This document shows positions 15,943 to 24,172 of a stretch of DNA of 55,715 bases, piece after piece. The notes under the pieces were generated by a model. It searched no databases, was not told the origin of the DNA, and saw nothing but the letters and a program-made list of their open reading frames with translations. Position 1 is the stretch's first letter. Every line of letters starts with the position of its first letter. The translations under genes and the position numbers were made by a program. The DNA comes from Clostridiales bacterium (lineage in GTDB: Bacteria; Bacillota; Clostridia; Saccharofermentanales; Saccharofermentanaceae), in contig JAFRRJ010000027.1 of assembly GCA_017428155.1 (NCBI GenBank), positions 1 through 55,715 on the forward strand, written 5' to 3'.

Positions 15943-17514
15943 ATGGATCTAGCAATCAAGATCATCTTTCTTGTAGTCTTTTTCGCTGTCATGATCGGAA
16001 TCGGTCTTATGACACGCAAGAAGGCTAACAGCGTCGAGGGCTTCGTATTGGGCGGCAGAAATGCAGGACCCTGGCTCACGGCATTCGGTTACGGCACATC
16101 TTACTTCTCCGCAGTAGTATTCATCGGCTACGCAGGCCAGTTCGGCTGGAAGTACGGCGTCGCATCCACATGGATCGGTATCGGAAACGCGGTAATCGGT
16201 TCACTTCTCGCATGGATAATCCTTGGTAGAAGAACAAGAGTCATGACAAAGCATTTGTCATCAAAGACAATGCCTGACTTCTTCGGCAAGAGATTCGACA
16301 GCAAGGCTCTTCGCGTAGCAGCTGCCCTCATCTCCTTCATCTTCCTTATCCCTTATACTTCTTCTGTATATAACGGTCTTTCGAGACTGTTTAATATGGC
16401 ATTCAACATCGACTATAAGATCTGCATCATCGTTATGGCAGCTCTCACATGCGTCTATGTAATCCTCGGCGGTTACATGGCAACTGTCGTAAATGACCTC
16501 GTTCAGGGCATCATCATGCTCTTCGGCATCACGGCAGTTATCGTTACGGTTCTTAACAACAACGGCGGCTTCCTCGGAGCTCTCACGACACTTTCACAGA
16601 CAGAGTCTGATCTCCCCGTCACGGCAGGCATGCAGGGTGCATTCACATCCTTCTTCGGACCTGATCCTCTGAACCTCTTAGGCGTAATCATCCTTACATC
16701 ACTCGGCACATGGGGTCTTCCCCAGATGGTCGGCAAGTTCTATGCTATCAAGGACGAGAAGTCCGTTAAGGCAGGAACGATCATCTCAACGATCTTTGCA
16801 TTCATCGTTGCAGGCGGCTGCTACTTCTTAGGCGGCTTTGCAAGACTTTACGAAGGCAACCCCGCAATCTACAAGGACGACGGATCCGTTATGTACGACT
16901 CCATCATCCCCACAATGCTCGAAAACCTTCCTACGATCCTCGTAGGCGTTGTCATCGTACTCGTTCTTTCTGCTTCAATGTCCACACTGTCTTCACTCGT
17001 TCTTACATCGAGCTCTACAGTTACTTTGGACCTCATTGAGCAGATCAAGCCCAAGAAGAATGATGACAAGAAGAAGAGAGAGAAGACACAGCTCATCACA
17101 ATGCGTCTCCTCCTCGTATTCTTCATCCTCGTCTCAGTACTTCTCTCCCTTAACCCTCCGACGTTCATCGCTCAGCTCATGGGTTATTCATGGGGCGCTC
17201 TTGCAGGTGCTTTCCTTGCTCCTTTCCTCTGGGGTCTCTACTGGAAGAAGACAACAAAGCTCTCAGTATGGGTATGCTTCATCTTCGGTGTAGGCTTTAC
17301 GGTTGCCAACATGTTCTTAAAGTTCATCGCATCTCCTATCAATGCAGGTGCGGTCACAATGCTTGCAGGACTCGTCATCGTACCTCTGGTAAGCCTTATC
17401 ACACCCAAGCTTTCCAAGGAAAAGGTTGACGGCATCTTCTCCTGCTACGATGAGACAGTTACAGTCGAGAAGAGATACTCTCTCCCTGAGAACGCTCCCG
17501 CCGGCGAAGAGTAA
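15943..17514 (+). CDS. Sodium:solute symporter (SSS family)
   Basis: The 523-aa membrane protein has about thirteen hydrophobic helices and an N-terminus (IGLMTRKKANSVEGFVLGGRNAGPWLTAFGYGTSYFSAVVFIGYAG) characteristic of SSS permeases. The cytoplasmic loop IEQIKPKKNDDKKKREKTQ follows a Ser/Thr-rich helix (LSASMSTLSSLVLTSSSTV) that in this family contributes to the Na+ site. It should import an organic solute with Na+; proline, pantothenate and carboxylates are family substrates, and none is chosen. The weak ribosome site GTGAGGA lies 10 nt before the ATG. It probably has its own leader, since a terminator precedes it. Confidence 0.9.
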   Translation: MDLAIKIIFLVVFFAVMIGIGLMTRKKANSVEGFVLGGRNAGPWLTAFGYGTSYFSAVVFIGYAGQFGWKYGVASTWIGIGNAVIGSLLAWIILGRRTRVMTKHLSSKTMPDFFGKRFDSKALRVAAALISFIFLIPYTSSVYNGLSRLFNMAFNIDYKICIIVMAALTCVYVILGGYMATVVNDLVQGIIMLFGITAVIVTVLNNNGGFLGALTTLSQTESDLPVTAGMQGAFTSFFGPDPLNLLGVIILTSLGTWGLPQMVGKFYAIKDEKSVKAGTIISTIFAFIVAGGCYFLGGFARLYEGNPAIYKDDGSVMYDSIIPTMLENLPTILVGVVIVLVLSASMSTLSSLVLTSSSTVTLDLIEQIKPKKNDDKKKREKTQLITMRLLLVFFILVSVLLSLNPPTFIAQLMGYSWGALAGAFLAPFLWGLYWKKTTKLSVWVCFIFGVGFTVANMFLKFIASPINAGAVTMLAGLVIVPLVSLITPKLSKEKVDGIFSCYDETVTVEKRYSLPENAPAGEE

Positions 17515-17541
17515 TACGTAAAGTTTTTTGCAAAAGCTTCT

Positions 17542-17575
17542 AAGCCTCCTCTTTTTAGGGGAGGCTTTATTTTGC
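17542..17575 (+). terminator. Terminator of the symporter gene
   Basis: AAGCCTCC and GGAGGCTT form a perfect 8-bp stem with a T-rich loop, followed by TATTTTG. Confidence 0.8.
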
Positions 17576-17626
17576 AAAGGCTACCGCAAAAAATTCAAAG
17601 CAAACGTCTACCATAAAAGTTTCAAA

Positions 17627-17664
17627 GTAAAAGGACTGCCGCAAGAGAATATGCGACAGCCCTT
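17627..17664 (-). terminator. Terminator of the carboxyltransferase operon
   Basis: On the reverse strand AAGGGCTGTCGCA and TGCGGCAGTCCTT form a 13-bp stem with two G-T pairs, followed by TTTACTTTG. It lies about 90 bp past the stop of the last operon gene. Confidence 0.75.
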
Positions 17665-17756
17665 ATCTTATATGAATGCCTTTTTGCACTTTAATGTCAT
17701 CAGTTGATCCGGTAACAAAGCGATGCAGGTATAAGAATATACTTCAAAAGCAGTAT

Positions 17757-19151
17757 TTACTTAACCCACTCTACCGTGATCTCTTTTGCATCAAGTCCGT
17801 CTCTCTTCCTGATGAATTCGGGAGCGACCTGAGGGAACATTGCACATGAGAGAACATCCTCTTCACTCTTGGCGATGTCCTTGTACTGTTCCTTGATCGT
17901 ATCAAGCTCAGGCTTAAGAAGATCTGCAGGACGGCAAGTGATTACCTCGTCAGAGCCGATTGCGGCTTTGCGGATCTCTTCATTTACAACACCCGGGAGC
18001 TGGCCGTATTCACCGCGGAGAAGTCCCTTGGATTCTTTTGTAAATGTCTTATAGCGTCCCATGAGGACATTGAAAACTGCCTGCGAACCGACGATCTGGC
18101 TTGTAGGAGTTACGAGCGGCGGGAAACCGAAGTCTTCACGCACACGGGGAACTTCCTGCAATACCTCTTCCATCCTGTCTTCTGCATTAGCCTGCTTAAG
18201 CTGAGATAAAAGGTTTGAGAGCATTCCGCCAGGTACCTGATACAAAAGAGTATTAGGATCTACACGGAGAACCTTGGAACTGATCGTTCCTGCAGCTTCC
18301 ATCTTTGCGGCGACGCCCTTGAAGTGAACTGCTGCCTGATTGAGCTTAACAAGATCAAGGCCCGTGTCACGGTCTGTGCCGCGGAGAGTAGCTACGAGAG
18401 ACTCTGTAGCAGGCTGTGATGTGCCGTTTGCGAAAGGTGACAATGCACAGTCAACGATATCAACACCTGCCTGGGCAGCCATGAGGTAAACCATTGCGCC
18501 TGTACCTGTCGTGTTATGAGTATGGAGATGGATCGGAATAGATACCTTCTCCTTAAGTTTCTTAACGAGTGAATATGCATCTGCAGGAAGAAGCAGGTTT
18601 GCCATATCCTTGATGCAGATCGTATCAGCGCCCATCTGCTCTAAGATGACAGCCTTATCAACGAAGTAATCCTCGTTATGTACAGGGCTTGTCGTGTAGC
18701 TCATTGCAGCTTCAACGATGCCGCCGTACTTCTTAACTGACTTGATCGATGCTTCCATATTTCTTATATCGTTGAGCGCATCGAAAATACGGACTATATC
18801 GATACCGTTTTCGATAGACTTAGCGCAGAAAGCCTCAACCATATCGTCTGCATAGTGGCGGTAACCCAAAAGGTTCTGGCCGCGCAGGAGCATCTGAAGC
18901 TTTGTATTGGGAAGAGCCTTGCGGAGAATTCTGAGTCTTTCCCACGGATCTTCATTAAGGAATCTCATGCAGGAGTCGAAAGTAGCTCCGCCCCAGCACT
19001 CGATCGAGTAATAACCGATAGAATCCAGGATCTCGCATGCAGGAAGCATATCTTCAAGCTTCATTCTTGTGGCTGCCTGGCTCTGATGCGCGTCTCTTAA
19101 GATAGTATCTGTTATAAGAAGTTTCTTGTTTGTACTAAAAAGTTCAGACAT
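17757..19151 (-). CDS. Biotin-dependent carboxyltransferase, OadA / transcarboxylase-5S type
   Basis: The 464-aa TIM-barrel carboxyltransferase opens with ITDTILRDAHQSQAATRM, holding the metal-binding Asp. It continues with CIKDMANLL, where the Lys is the carbamylated residue of the family, and HLHTHNTTG, the His-x-His metal ligands. It lacks a fused biotinyl domain, which is encoded by the next gene upstream. OadA-type subunits move CO2 between biotin and pyruvate/oxaloacetate. Because the operon also holds an acyl-CoA carboxyltransferase and no membrane pump subunit, a transcarboxylase-5S role is the better fit. It is last in a four-gene operon, with a gap of 9 bp after the carrier gene. 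Confidence 0.88.
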   Translation of the reverse strand: MSELFSTNKKLLITDTILRDAHQSQAATRMKLEDMLPACEILDSIGYYSIECWGGATFDSCMRFLNEDPWERLRILRKALPNTKLQMLLRGQNLLGYRHYADDMVEAFCAKSIENGIDIVRIFDALNDIRNMEASIKSVKKYGGIVEAAMSYTTSPVHNEDYFVDKAVILEQMGADTICIKDMANLLLPADAYSLVKKLKEKVSIPIHLHTHNTTGTGAMVYLMAAQAGVDIVDCALSPFANGTSQPATESLVATLRGTDRDTGLDLVKLNQAAVHFKGVAAKMEAAGTISSKVLRVDPNTLLYQVPGGMLSNLLSQLKQANAEDRMEEVLQEVPRVREDFGFPPLVTPTSQIVGSQAVFNVLMGRYKTFTKESKGLLRGEYGQLPGVVNEEIRKAAIGSDEVITCRPADLLKPELDTIKEQYKDIAKSEEDVLSCAMFPQVAPEFIRKRDGLDAKEITVEWVK

Positions 19152-19160
19152 TAAATGACC

Positions 19161-19538
19161 TCACTTAACATCGAAGAGCAAGTCGCCGCCTGCAACTGTA
19201 GAACCTTCGGTAAGGCTAAGAGATCCGATAGTACCAGAGGCGGGTGCTGTGATCTCGTTTTCCATCTTCATTGCTTCAAGGATAAGAACAACTTCGCCTG
19301 CCTTAACTGCGTCACCTGCTGCCTTCAAAACCTTAAGGATTGTACCGGGCATAGGTGCTACAACAGAGCCTGAACCAACTTCAGCGGGCTTTGCTGCTAC
19401 GGGAGCAGGTGCTGCCTTGGGAGCTGCAACTGCAGGAGCTGCCTTTGCTACAGGCTGAACAGCTGCGCCGTTTGCTCCTATAAGCTCTACATCCATCTCA
19501 TATGTCTTACCTTCAACTGTAATACGATACTTGCTCAT
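19161..19538 (-). CDS. Biotin carboxyl carrier subunit
   Basis: The 125-aa protein has an N-terminal 28-residue domain (MSKYRITVEGKTYEMDV), a flexible Ala/Pro-rich linker (residues 30-58), and a biotinyl domain with the attachment motif EAMKMENEI, in which K91 would be biotinylated. The linker composition is typical of transcarboxylase 1.3S, OadA and MmdC carriers, and lets the biotin swing between the two carboxyltransferases encoded on either side. It starts 2 bp after the stop of the 56-aa gene, with AGGAG in the overlap region. Confidence 0.92.
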   Translation of the reverse strand: MSKYRITVEGKTYEMDVELIGANGAAVQPVAKAAPAVAAPKAAPAPVAAKPAEVGSGSVVAPMPGTILKVLKAAGDAVKAGEVVLILEAMKMENEITAPASGTIGSLSLTEGSTVAGGDLLFDVK

Positions 19539-19540
19539 AT

Positions 19541-19711
19541 TTATTCTCCTAATTGATATTTATGATAAGAAATGCCGTTATCGGCGATAAACTGCTCAAG
19601 GCTTGTCTTCTGCACTTCACGGAAGTTACGGACTACGACATTCTTAGTGTCCACGCCGTTCTCTTCAGCGATGCACGCTACTGCCATTGCCACGATCAAA
19701 GATTCATCCAC
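19541..19711 (-). CDS. 56-aa MmdE/OadG-C-terminal-like small subunit, GTG start
   Basis: This small gene lies between the acyl-CoA carboxyltransferase and biotin-carrier genes. The start is GTG at 19711, with AAGGAGG at 19721-19727 and 9-nt spacing; that site overlaps the preceding stop codon. The 56-aa product contains DESLIVAMAVACIAEENGVD and VVVRNFREV, resembling the soluble tail of OadG/MmdD gamma/delta subunits (pattern: acidic, then VAVIAAAI, then a basic VVRSIR-like strand). Veillonella MmdE is a similarly tiny subunit related to the MmdD tail and stabilises the decarboxylase complex. No membrane helix is present here. The family assignment is by eye; the gene itself is well supported by spacing and coupling. 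Confidence 0.75.
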   Translation of the reverse strand: MDESLIVAMAVACIAEENGVDTKNVVVRNFREVQKTSLEQFIADNGISYHKYQLGE

Positions 19712-19725
19712 AGATCGATTCCTCC

Positions 19726-21273
19726 TTAAAGCGGGATATTGCCGTGCTTCTTAAGAGGCAATGTGCGGTCTTTTGTCTCAAGCATCTTGAAAGCTTCAGC
19801 GATCTTGGATCTTGTCTCAGAAGGCAGGATTACCTCATCAACATATCCGTGCTCAGCTGCAATATAAGGATTCATGAACTTCTCATTATATTCAGCGAGG
19901 AGTTCTTCCCTCTTGGCAGCAGGATCTTCCGAAGCTTCAATTGCTTTCTTGCCGATGATGCTTACAGCACCTGATCCGCCCATAACAGCGATCTCAGCGA
20001 TAGGCCATGCATAAACGATATCAGCGCCTGTACCCTTGGAGTTCATAGCGATGTATGCGCCGCCGTATGCTTTTCGCATAATGAGGCTGACCTTCGGAAC
20101 TGTAGCTTCAGAGTAAGCATAAAGGAGCTTCGCGCCGTGACGGATTATGCCGCCATGCTCCTGCTGTGATCCCGGTAAGAATGCCGGAACGTCAACCAGT
20201 GTAAGGAGCGGAATATCGAAGCAGTCGCAGAAACGGATAAATCTGGAAGCCTTATCAGAAGCATTGATCTCAAGAGATCCGGCCATGAATAAAGCCTGGT
20301 TTGCGATAACGCCGATCGTCTGACCATCCAGACGTGCAAATCCTACTACGATATTTCTTGCAAAGTTTTCCTGAACTTCAAAGAAGCTCCCTGCATCAAC
20401 GATCGAATTGATTACGTTTCTTACGTCATAAGCCTTCTTGGAATCAGCAGGAACGATATCAGCCAATGCCGCGCTGTTATCAACAGGTGTTCCGGGAACT
20501 GTAAGGCTTAAATCCTCATTGCTCTGAGGGAGATAACCTAAGAGCTGACGTACGCCGTTAAGGCATGAGAGATCATCAGGATATACGAAATGAGCAACGC
20601 CTGATGTTGAGCTGTGAACTGAAGCTCCGCCCAGAGCAGCAGATGAGATGACCTCACCTGTTACAGACTTAACTACTGCAGGTCCTGTGATATACATCTG
20701 GGAGTAATCAGTCATGAAGATATAGTCAGTAATCGCGGGAGAATAGCAAGCGCCGCCTGCACAAGGTCCCATGATTACGGAAATCTGCGGAATAACGCCT
20801 GAAGCGATCGTATTTCTATAGAAGATATCAGCGTAACCTGTAAGGGAGTCAATTCCCTCTTCGATCCTTGCTCCGCCGGAATCGTTAATAGAGATAAAAG
20901 GAGCCTTCATCTCCATGGCCTTATCCATAGCCTTGCAGATCTTCATTGCCTGGGCTTCACCAAGTGAACCGCCTCCGACAGTGAAATCCTGTGAAGACGC
21001 GAAAGCAACACGGCCGTGAATATATCCGTAACCTGTTACAACGCCGTCACCCGGACGCTTCTTCTTATCCATTCCGAAATCAGAACATCTTGAAGTGATC
21101 TGATCGTTTAACTCAACGAAAGTACCGTCATCGAAAAGAGCTTCCATTCTCTCACGTGCAGTGAGCTTGCCTGAAGCATGCTGCTTTGCAATACGCTCAG
21201 CGCCGCCTGCCGCAAGGACAGCTTCCCTTCTGGACTCAAGACGGTCAATACTGTTTTGCCATAATTCATCCAT
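19726..21273 (-). CDS. Acyl-CoA carboxyltransferase (transcarboxylase 12S / PccB / MmdA type)
   Basis: The 515-aa crotonase-fold carboxyltransferase has the family N-terminus (KQHASGKLTARERMEALFDDGTFVEL) and two oxyanion-type glycine-rich blocks, SINDSGGARIEEGIDSL and MGPCAGGACYSPAITDYIF in the N half, and MRKAYGGAYIAMNSKG in the C half. Such enzymes transfer CO2 between biotin and propionyl-CoA or methylmalonyl-CoA. Alone it could be a propionyl-CoA carboxylase beta, methylmalonyl-CoA decarboxylase alpha, or transcarboxylase 12S subunit; the operon with an OadA-like subunit and without a biotin carboxylase or membrane beta subunit favours the last. It is the first gene of the operon, behind the promoter at 21351-21378, with GGAGA before the ATG. 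Confidence 0.88.
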   Translation of the reverse strand: MDELWQNSIDRLESRREAVLAAGGAERIAKQHASGKLTARERMEALFDDGTFVELNDQITSRCSDFGMDKKKRPGDGVVTGYGYIHGRVAFASSQDFTVGGGSLGEAQAMKICKAMDKAMEMKAPFISINDSGGARIEEGIDSLTGYADIFYRNTIASGVIPQISVIMGPCAGGACYSPAITDYIFMTDYSQMYITGPAVVKSVTGEVISSAALGGASVHSSTSGVAHFVYPDDLSCLNGVRQLLGYLPQSNEDLSLTVPGTPVDNSAALADIVPADSKKAYDVRNVINSIVDAGSFFEVQENFARNIVVGFARLDGQTIGVIANQALFMAGSLEINASDKASRFIRFCDCFDIPLLTLVDVPAFLPGSQQEHGGIIRHGAKLLYAYSEATVPKVSLIMRKAYGGAYIAMNSKGTGADIVYAWPIAEIAVMGGSGAVSIIGKKAIEASEDPAAKREELLAEYNEKFMNPYIAAEHGYVDEVILPSETRSKIAEAFKMLETKDRTLPLKKHGNIPL

Positions 21274-21306
21274 ATTAAACTAGTCTCCAAATAACTATTT
21301 ATAAAC

Positions 21307-21348
21307 AAAAAGATCGCATAATAGAGCCTGACTCTACTATTGCGACCT
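21307..21348 (-). terminator. Hairpin between the PIN gene and the carboxyltransferase operon
   Basis: On the reverse strand a long stem (AGGTCGCAATAGTAGAG with CTCTATTATGCGATCT, one bulge) is followed by TTTTTGTTT. It fits a terminator for the PIN-domain gene ending at 21401. The promoter at 21351-21378 would start transcripts inside its outer edge, so the hairpin also forms the 5' end or an attenuator of the carboxyltransferase mRNA. Confidence 0.7.
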
Positions 21349-21350
21349 TA

Positions 21351-21384
21351 ATTATATCAAGAATAGTTTGATAGTCAAACTATT
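21351..21384 (-). promoter_or_regulatory. Promoter with overlapping palindromic operator for the carboxyltransferase operon
   Basis: On the reverse strand TTGACT (21378-21373) and TATAAT (21356-21351) are separated by 16 bp. An inverted repeat with perfect 10-bp arms AATAGTTTGA and TCAAACTATT and a 3-bp spacer (21362-21384) covers the -35 box and most of the spacer. This is a classic repressor-site arrangement. Confidence 0.7.
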
Positions 21385-21400
21385 GGCTTGATTATGCTTT

Positions 21401-23416
21401 CTATTTAGAAAGAAAGATGTCTTTAAATTCTTTTTCTTTTTTATTATACAGTTTCTTTTTGCGTTCATCAGATGCTAAAAAAGCAAGAAGAGCGTTGGGA
21501 ACATTAGCAATTAAAGCAACTGCAGCTCCTAAAGCTAAAAAACATTCAACATCATTATTAATATACTTACTTGGCAAATAAACACATACTATGTTTACAA
21601 TTGGTTGAAATCCAAATATATAAAGAATAAATAACAATGCCGCTATAGCTGGAATACCAATACCTATTACATTAAATAATGTTTTCAAACAGTACAATTT
21701 TTTAAATTTTCTATCAATATAATCTTGGGCTGCTTTTCCTGCATGGCTATTTATTTGCAGATTTCGTTCCAATTCTAGTTTTTTTTCTTGTTCTTCAGAT
21801 ATAATCGCTTCTCTATCACCTATTTGTTTTTTGTACAACTCTTCTTTAGCATCAATGTTCTCTTTAAGAATTACATCAAATGCTTTGTTTACAACACTTT
21901 CGCAATCATCATTTAAAGAAAAGTCTTTTGAATACTCTTTTCTATGATCAATTATTTCAGTAATTATTTGCTCTTTTAAGCTCTTGTCATCAGTATGTAA
22001 TCTAAGTTCTCGAATCAAATTGAAAATATCTATTGATTCCCTTTCTTTATGCATTCTTAAATTCATAAACAAACAAAAAGCTTTATAATCATCGTTTGTT
22101 CTACCTGTAAATCTAAGCATAATTGTTAACCAAAGACTTGGTAAAACTGCAATTGGAATTCCAGCATATTGTGTTTGAGTCCACTCTATTAAATTCTGGT
22201 CAGCAGAGATGAAATAATCGTTTGTTGAAAAAATATTCCCCTTATCAGAATTAGTTGATCTTTCATAATCAACAAAAAAGACATTTTTAACATCAGTTTC
22301 TAAAGAAGCCGTCGAATAATTCTTGACCCTATCATCTTTTTCTTTTATGTTTTTTAAACTTAGACACTGGTTTTCTAAATCATTTTTCTTTAATCTTCCA
22401 ATTACATGTGACGTCTTAACATACTCGAACGAAGAAAGCGTATTATTTATTATTCCTGACAAATACTTCTTAAAATCTAAATATTCACCAGGTGTGTTTC
22501 TTGAATCCTTACACCATTCAACATACATATTATAGAAATCGTTTTGGCTTATATCACGTGATTCTAAATCAATTGGCTCACTGGTATTATTAATATAATT
22601 GAGCCACTTTACTTTCGAATCTAGGACCCTGAACAACTCGTTATATGTTAAATCAGTATAACAAAGCTTAATACCTAAATCCTTACACTTAATAGCAAAA
22701 GAATTAATTGTGCTCTTACGATCATCATTATTTATCCCCGCTAATCTAAAAATGATATTAGCATCTAAATAGAAACGTTTGCTTTTAAAAATATTCTTGG
22801 AAAGAAGAGCATCCTTTTTCGTATTCAGGCTACAATAAACATAACAATATGAAACGAGTTTATATATCAATGCATTCTTTTCTGCATTTTGCCAAAGCAA
22901 AAAACGATTTATTGCAGAAATCTCTTCATTATTAGCTTTGAAAGAGGATAAAGGATCAGAAATTTTAGTTCCATCTATTAGGGACAACAACATATCTTTG
23001 TTTGTGTTAAAACAAAAATACAAATATCTCGTAATTAGATTGTATAATTGATCTTCGCCAATATCCATTTTTAATTCAACAATTGCATTTTTAATTGTTG
23101 TTCGAAGATCTTCTTCTATTGATTTATCTCTAGACAATCTACTTGCACATTCAGGTGTTAATGAATATTCATTCTCAGAAGCTTTGACTATGTTGTCATT
23201 CTTCTTGCTTATTGATTCTAACAATTCATCAACCGTAAACTCGAGCGCAAATTCATCAATAATTCTTCTTCTAATTTCATTAATATCAAGTTTGCTTTTG
23301 GATTCAAAAAGGATAAATTCTATTATCTTTGCTAAATAATTACGAGTAGTAGAAGCTGAATTATCTTGTAATATAAAATTGATTCTAAAAAAAGTGTTGG
23401 CCTTTATAGATTTCAT
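21401..23416 (-). CDS. Membrane-anchored PIN-domain-like protein (wHTH-PIN-coiled coil-2TM)
   Basis: The 671-aa protein is uncharacterised. Residues 25-95 look like a winged helix (EFILFESKSKLDINEIRRRIIDE...). Residues 214-412 resemble a PIN nuclease: FYLDANIIFRL (D218), CYTDLTYNELF (E260), and FISADQNLIEW (D406), the spacing of acidic residues expected for metal-dependent RNase sites, although with a large insert. Residues 520-560 are charged and likely coiled coil. Two membrane helices occupy about 579-601 and 624-648, leaving a short basic tail. Base composition is visibly more AT-rich than neighbours, suggesting horizontal acquisition. Nuclease plus paired membrane helices recalls defence or abortive-infection effectors, but this is inference. 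The start is supported by a GGGGAG site. Confidence 0.65.
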   Translation of the reverse strand: MKSIKANTFFRINFILQDNSASTTRNYLAKIIEFILFESKSKLDINEIRRRIIDEFALEFTVDELLESISKKNDNIVKASENEYSLTPECASRLSRDKSIEEDLRTTIKNAIVELKMDIGEDQLYNLITRYLYFCFNTNKDMLLSLIDGTKISDPLSSFKANNEEISAINRFLLWQNAEKNALIYKLVSYCYVYCSLNTKKDALLSKNIFKSKRFYLDANIIFRLAGINNDDRKSTINSFAIKCKDLGIKLCYTDLTYNELFRVLDSKVKWLNYINNTSEPIDLESRDISQNDFYNMYVEWCKDSRNTPGEYLDFKKYLSGIINNTLSSFEYVKTSHVIGRLKKNDLENQCLSLKNIKEKDDRVKNYSTASLETDVKNVFFVDYERSTNSDKGNIFSTNDYFISADQNLIEWTQTQYAGIPIAVLPSLWLTIMLRFTGRTNDDYKAFCLFMNLRMHKERESIDIFNLIRELRLHTDDKSLKEQIITEIIDHRKEYSKDFSLNDDCESVVNKAFDVILKENIDAKEELYKKQIGDREAIISEEQEKKLELERNLQINSHAGKAAQDYIDRKFKKLYCLKTLFNVIGIGIPAIAALLFILYIFGFQPIVNIVCVYLPSKYINNDVECFLALGAAVALIANVPNALLAFLASDERKKKLYNKKEKEFKDIFLSK

Positions 23417-23748
23417 AAAACTCCCCCTAAAGTAATATGATAATAATATTCACTATATTATTGATAAATTAAAATGTACAGCAATAAATTATAAAATTGA
23501 TATCATGTAGCAATAACTAAACTTACATAACAATATATGTTTCTAAGAAATTCCTGTAAAAAAGCATTCTCATAATGAAGAAGAATAAAAGATATTAACA
23601 ATATTGTTAGATTACCCAAAAAAGAGCATTTTGCTAAAAAAGTTGAACTACATATATCAAGATTAACCCAAAAGACTTGTTCAAAAAAATTAAACAAACA
23701 CGGTCGAGCCGCCCGGACGACCGAGTTTAATATGACCGAGGATGGTTG
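23417..23748. other. AT-rich non-coding stretch at the island edge
   Basis: This 332-bp gap is strongly AT-rich up to about 23700, then changes abruptly to GC-rich sequence (CGGTCGAGCCGCCCGGACGACCG at 23701-23723, which can pair end to end). I see no convincing gene. The composition step looks like the junction of a transferred segment. Confidence 0.4.
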
Positions 23749-24116
23749 TTAGAAGTAAGTGTCCAGCAGCTCGTTAGATTTGTGCTCGATCTCAGGATAT
23801 ACGAAACCTTCGGAAATGCCGATCTGGGCTAATTCCTTATTGATGGTCTCCTTTTTCTCTCCCGGAATCTTGATCACATTGATCTTCTGGTCGTCTGGAG
23901 TAACGATATTGGCAGACAATGTGCTTATGGGGCGATCGAACTCTTTGTGGATGCTTTCCATAGACTCACCGCAGGTATAAACATACTTAGAGAATATGAA
24001 CACCCCATGCTACATCTTGATGTGATTAGAGCAATTCGAATATATAACAGTATGCGATACTGCAGATCCTCATAGTCATTGAACGGGAATACCACGGTTT
24101 GGAATATACCCAACAT
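23749..24116 (-). pseudogene. Broken FRG-domain-like gene remnant
   Basis: The 84-codon reading frame from 24003 (GTG) to 23749 ends with KIPGEKKETINKELAQIGISEGFVYPEIEHKS, which resembles the C-terminal segment of FRG-domain proteins (an IPG strand, a helix, a GI turn, then a yP-x-[IL]-E motif). Upstream, residues that could continue the domain (a short stretch ending RCSMG) lie in a different frame (24116-24004), so a frameshift near 24003 and a missing N-terminal half are likely. FRG proteins are often found near mobile or defence genes, consistent with the adjacent PIN-domain gene. The assignment is by eye and tentative. Confidence 0.42.
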
Positions 24117-24148
24117 AAAGGAGCTGCCCCACGCCGGGACAACTCCTT
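24112..24148 (-). terminator. Terminator of the ior-paaK operon
   Basis: On the reverse strand AAGGAGTTGTCCC and GGGGCAGCTCCTT form a 13-bp stem with two G-T pairs around GGCGT, followed by TATGTTGG. It lies 25 bp after the ACT gene stop. Confidence 0.7.
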
Positions 24149-24172
24149 ACTAAACTAATTTATTTAATCAGA

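Noticed and set aside
23503..23697. 64-codon reverse-strand frame in the AT-rich gap
   Set aside because: Low-complexity Phe/Leu-rich translation, no ribosome site, and expected by chance in such AT-rich DNA.
23839..24081. About 80 open codons on the + strand opposite the FRG-like remnant
   Set aside because: No start codon with a ribosome site, and the reverse-strand frame has the more family-like C-terminus; treated as a shadow.
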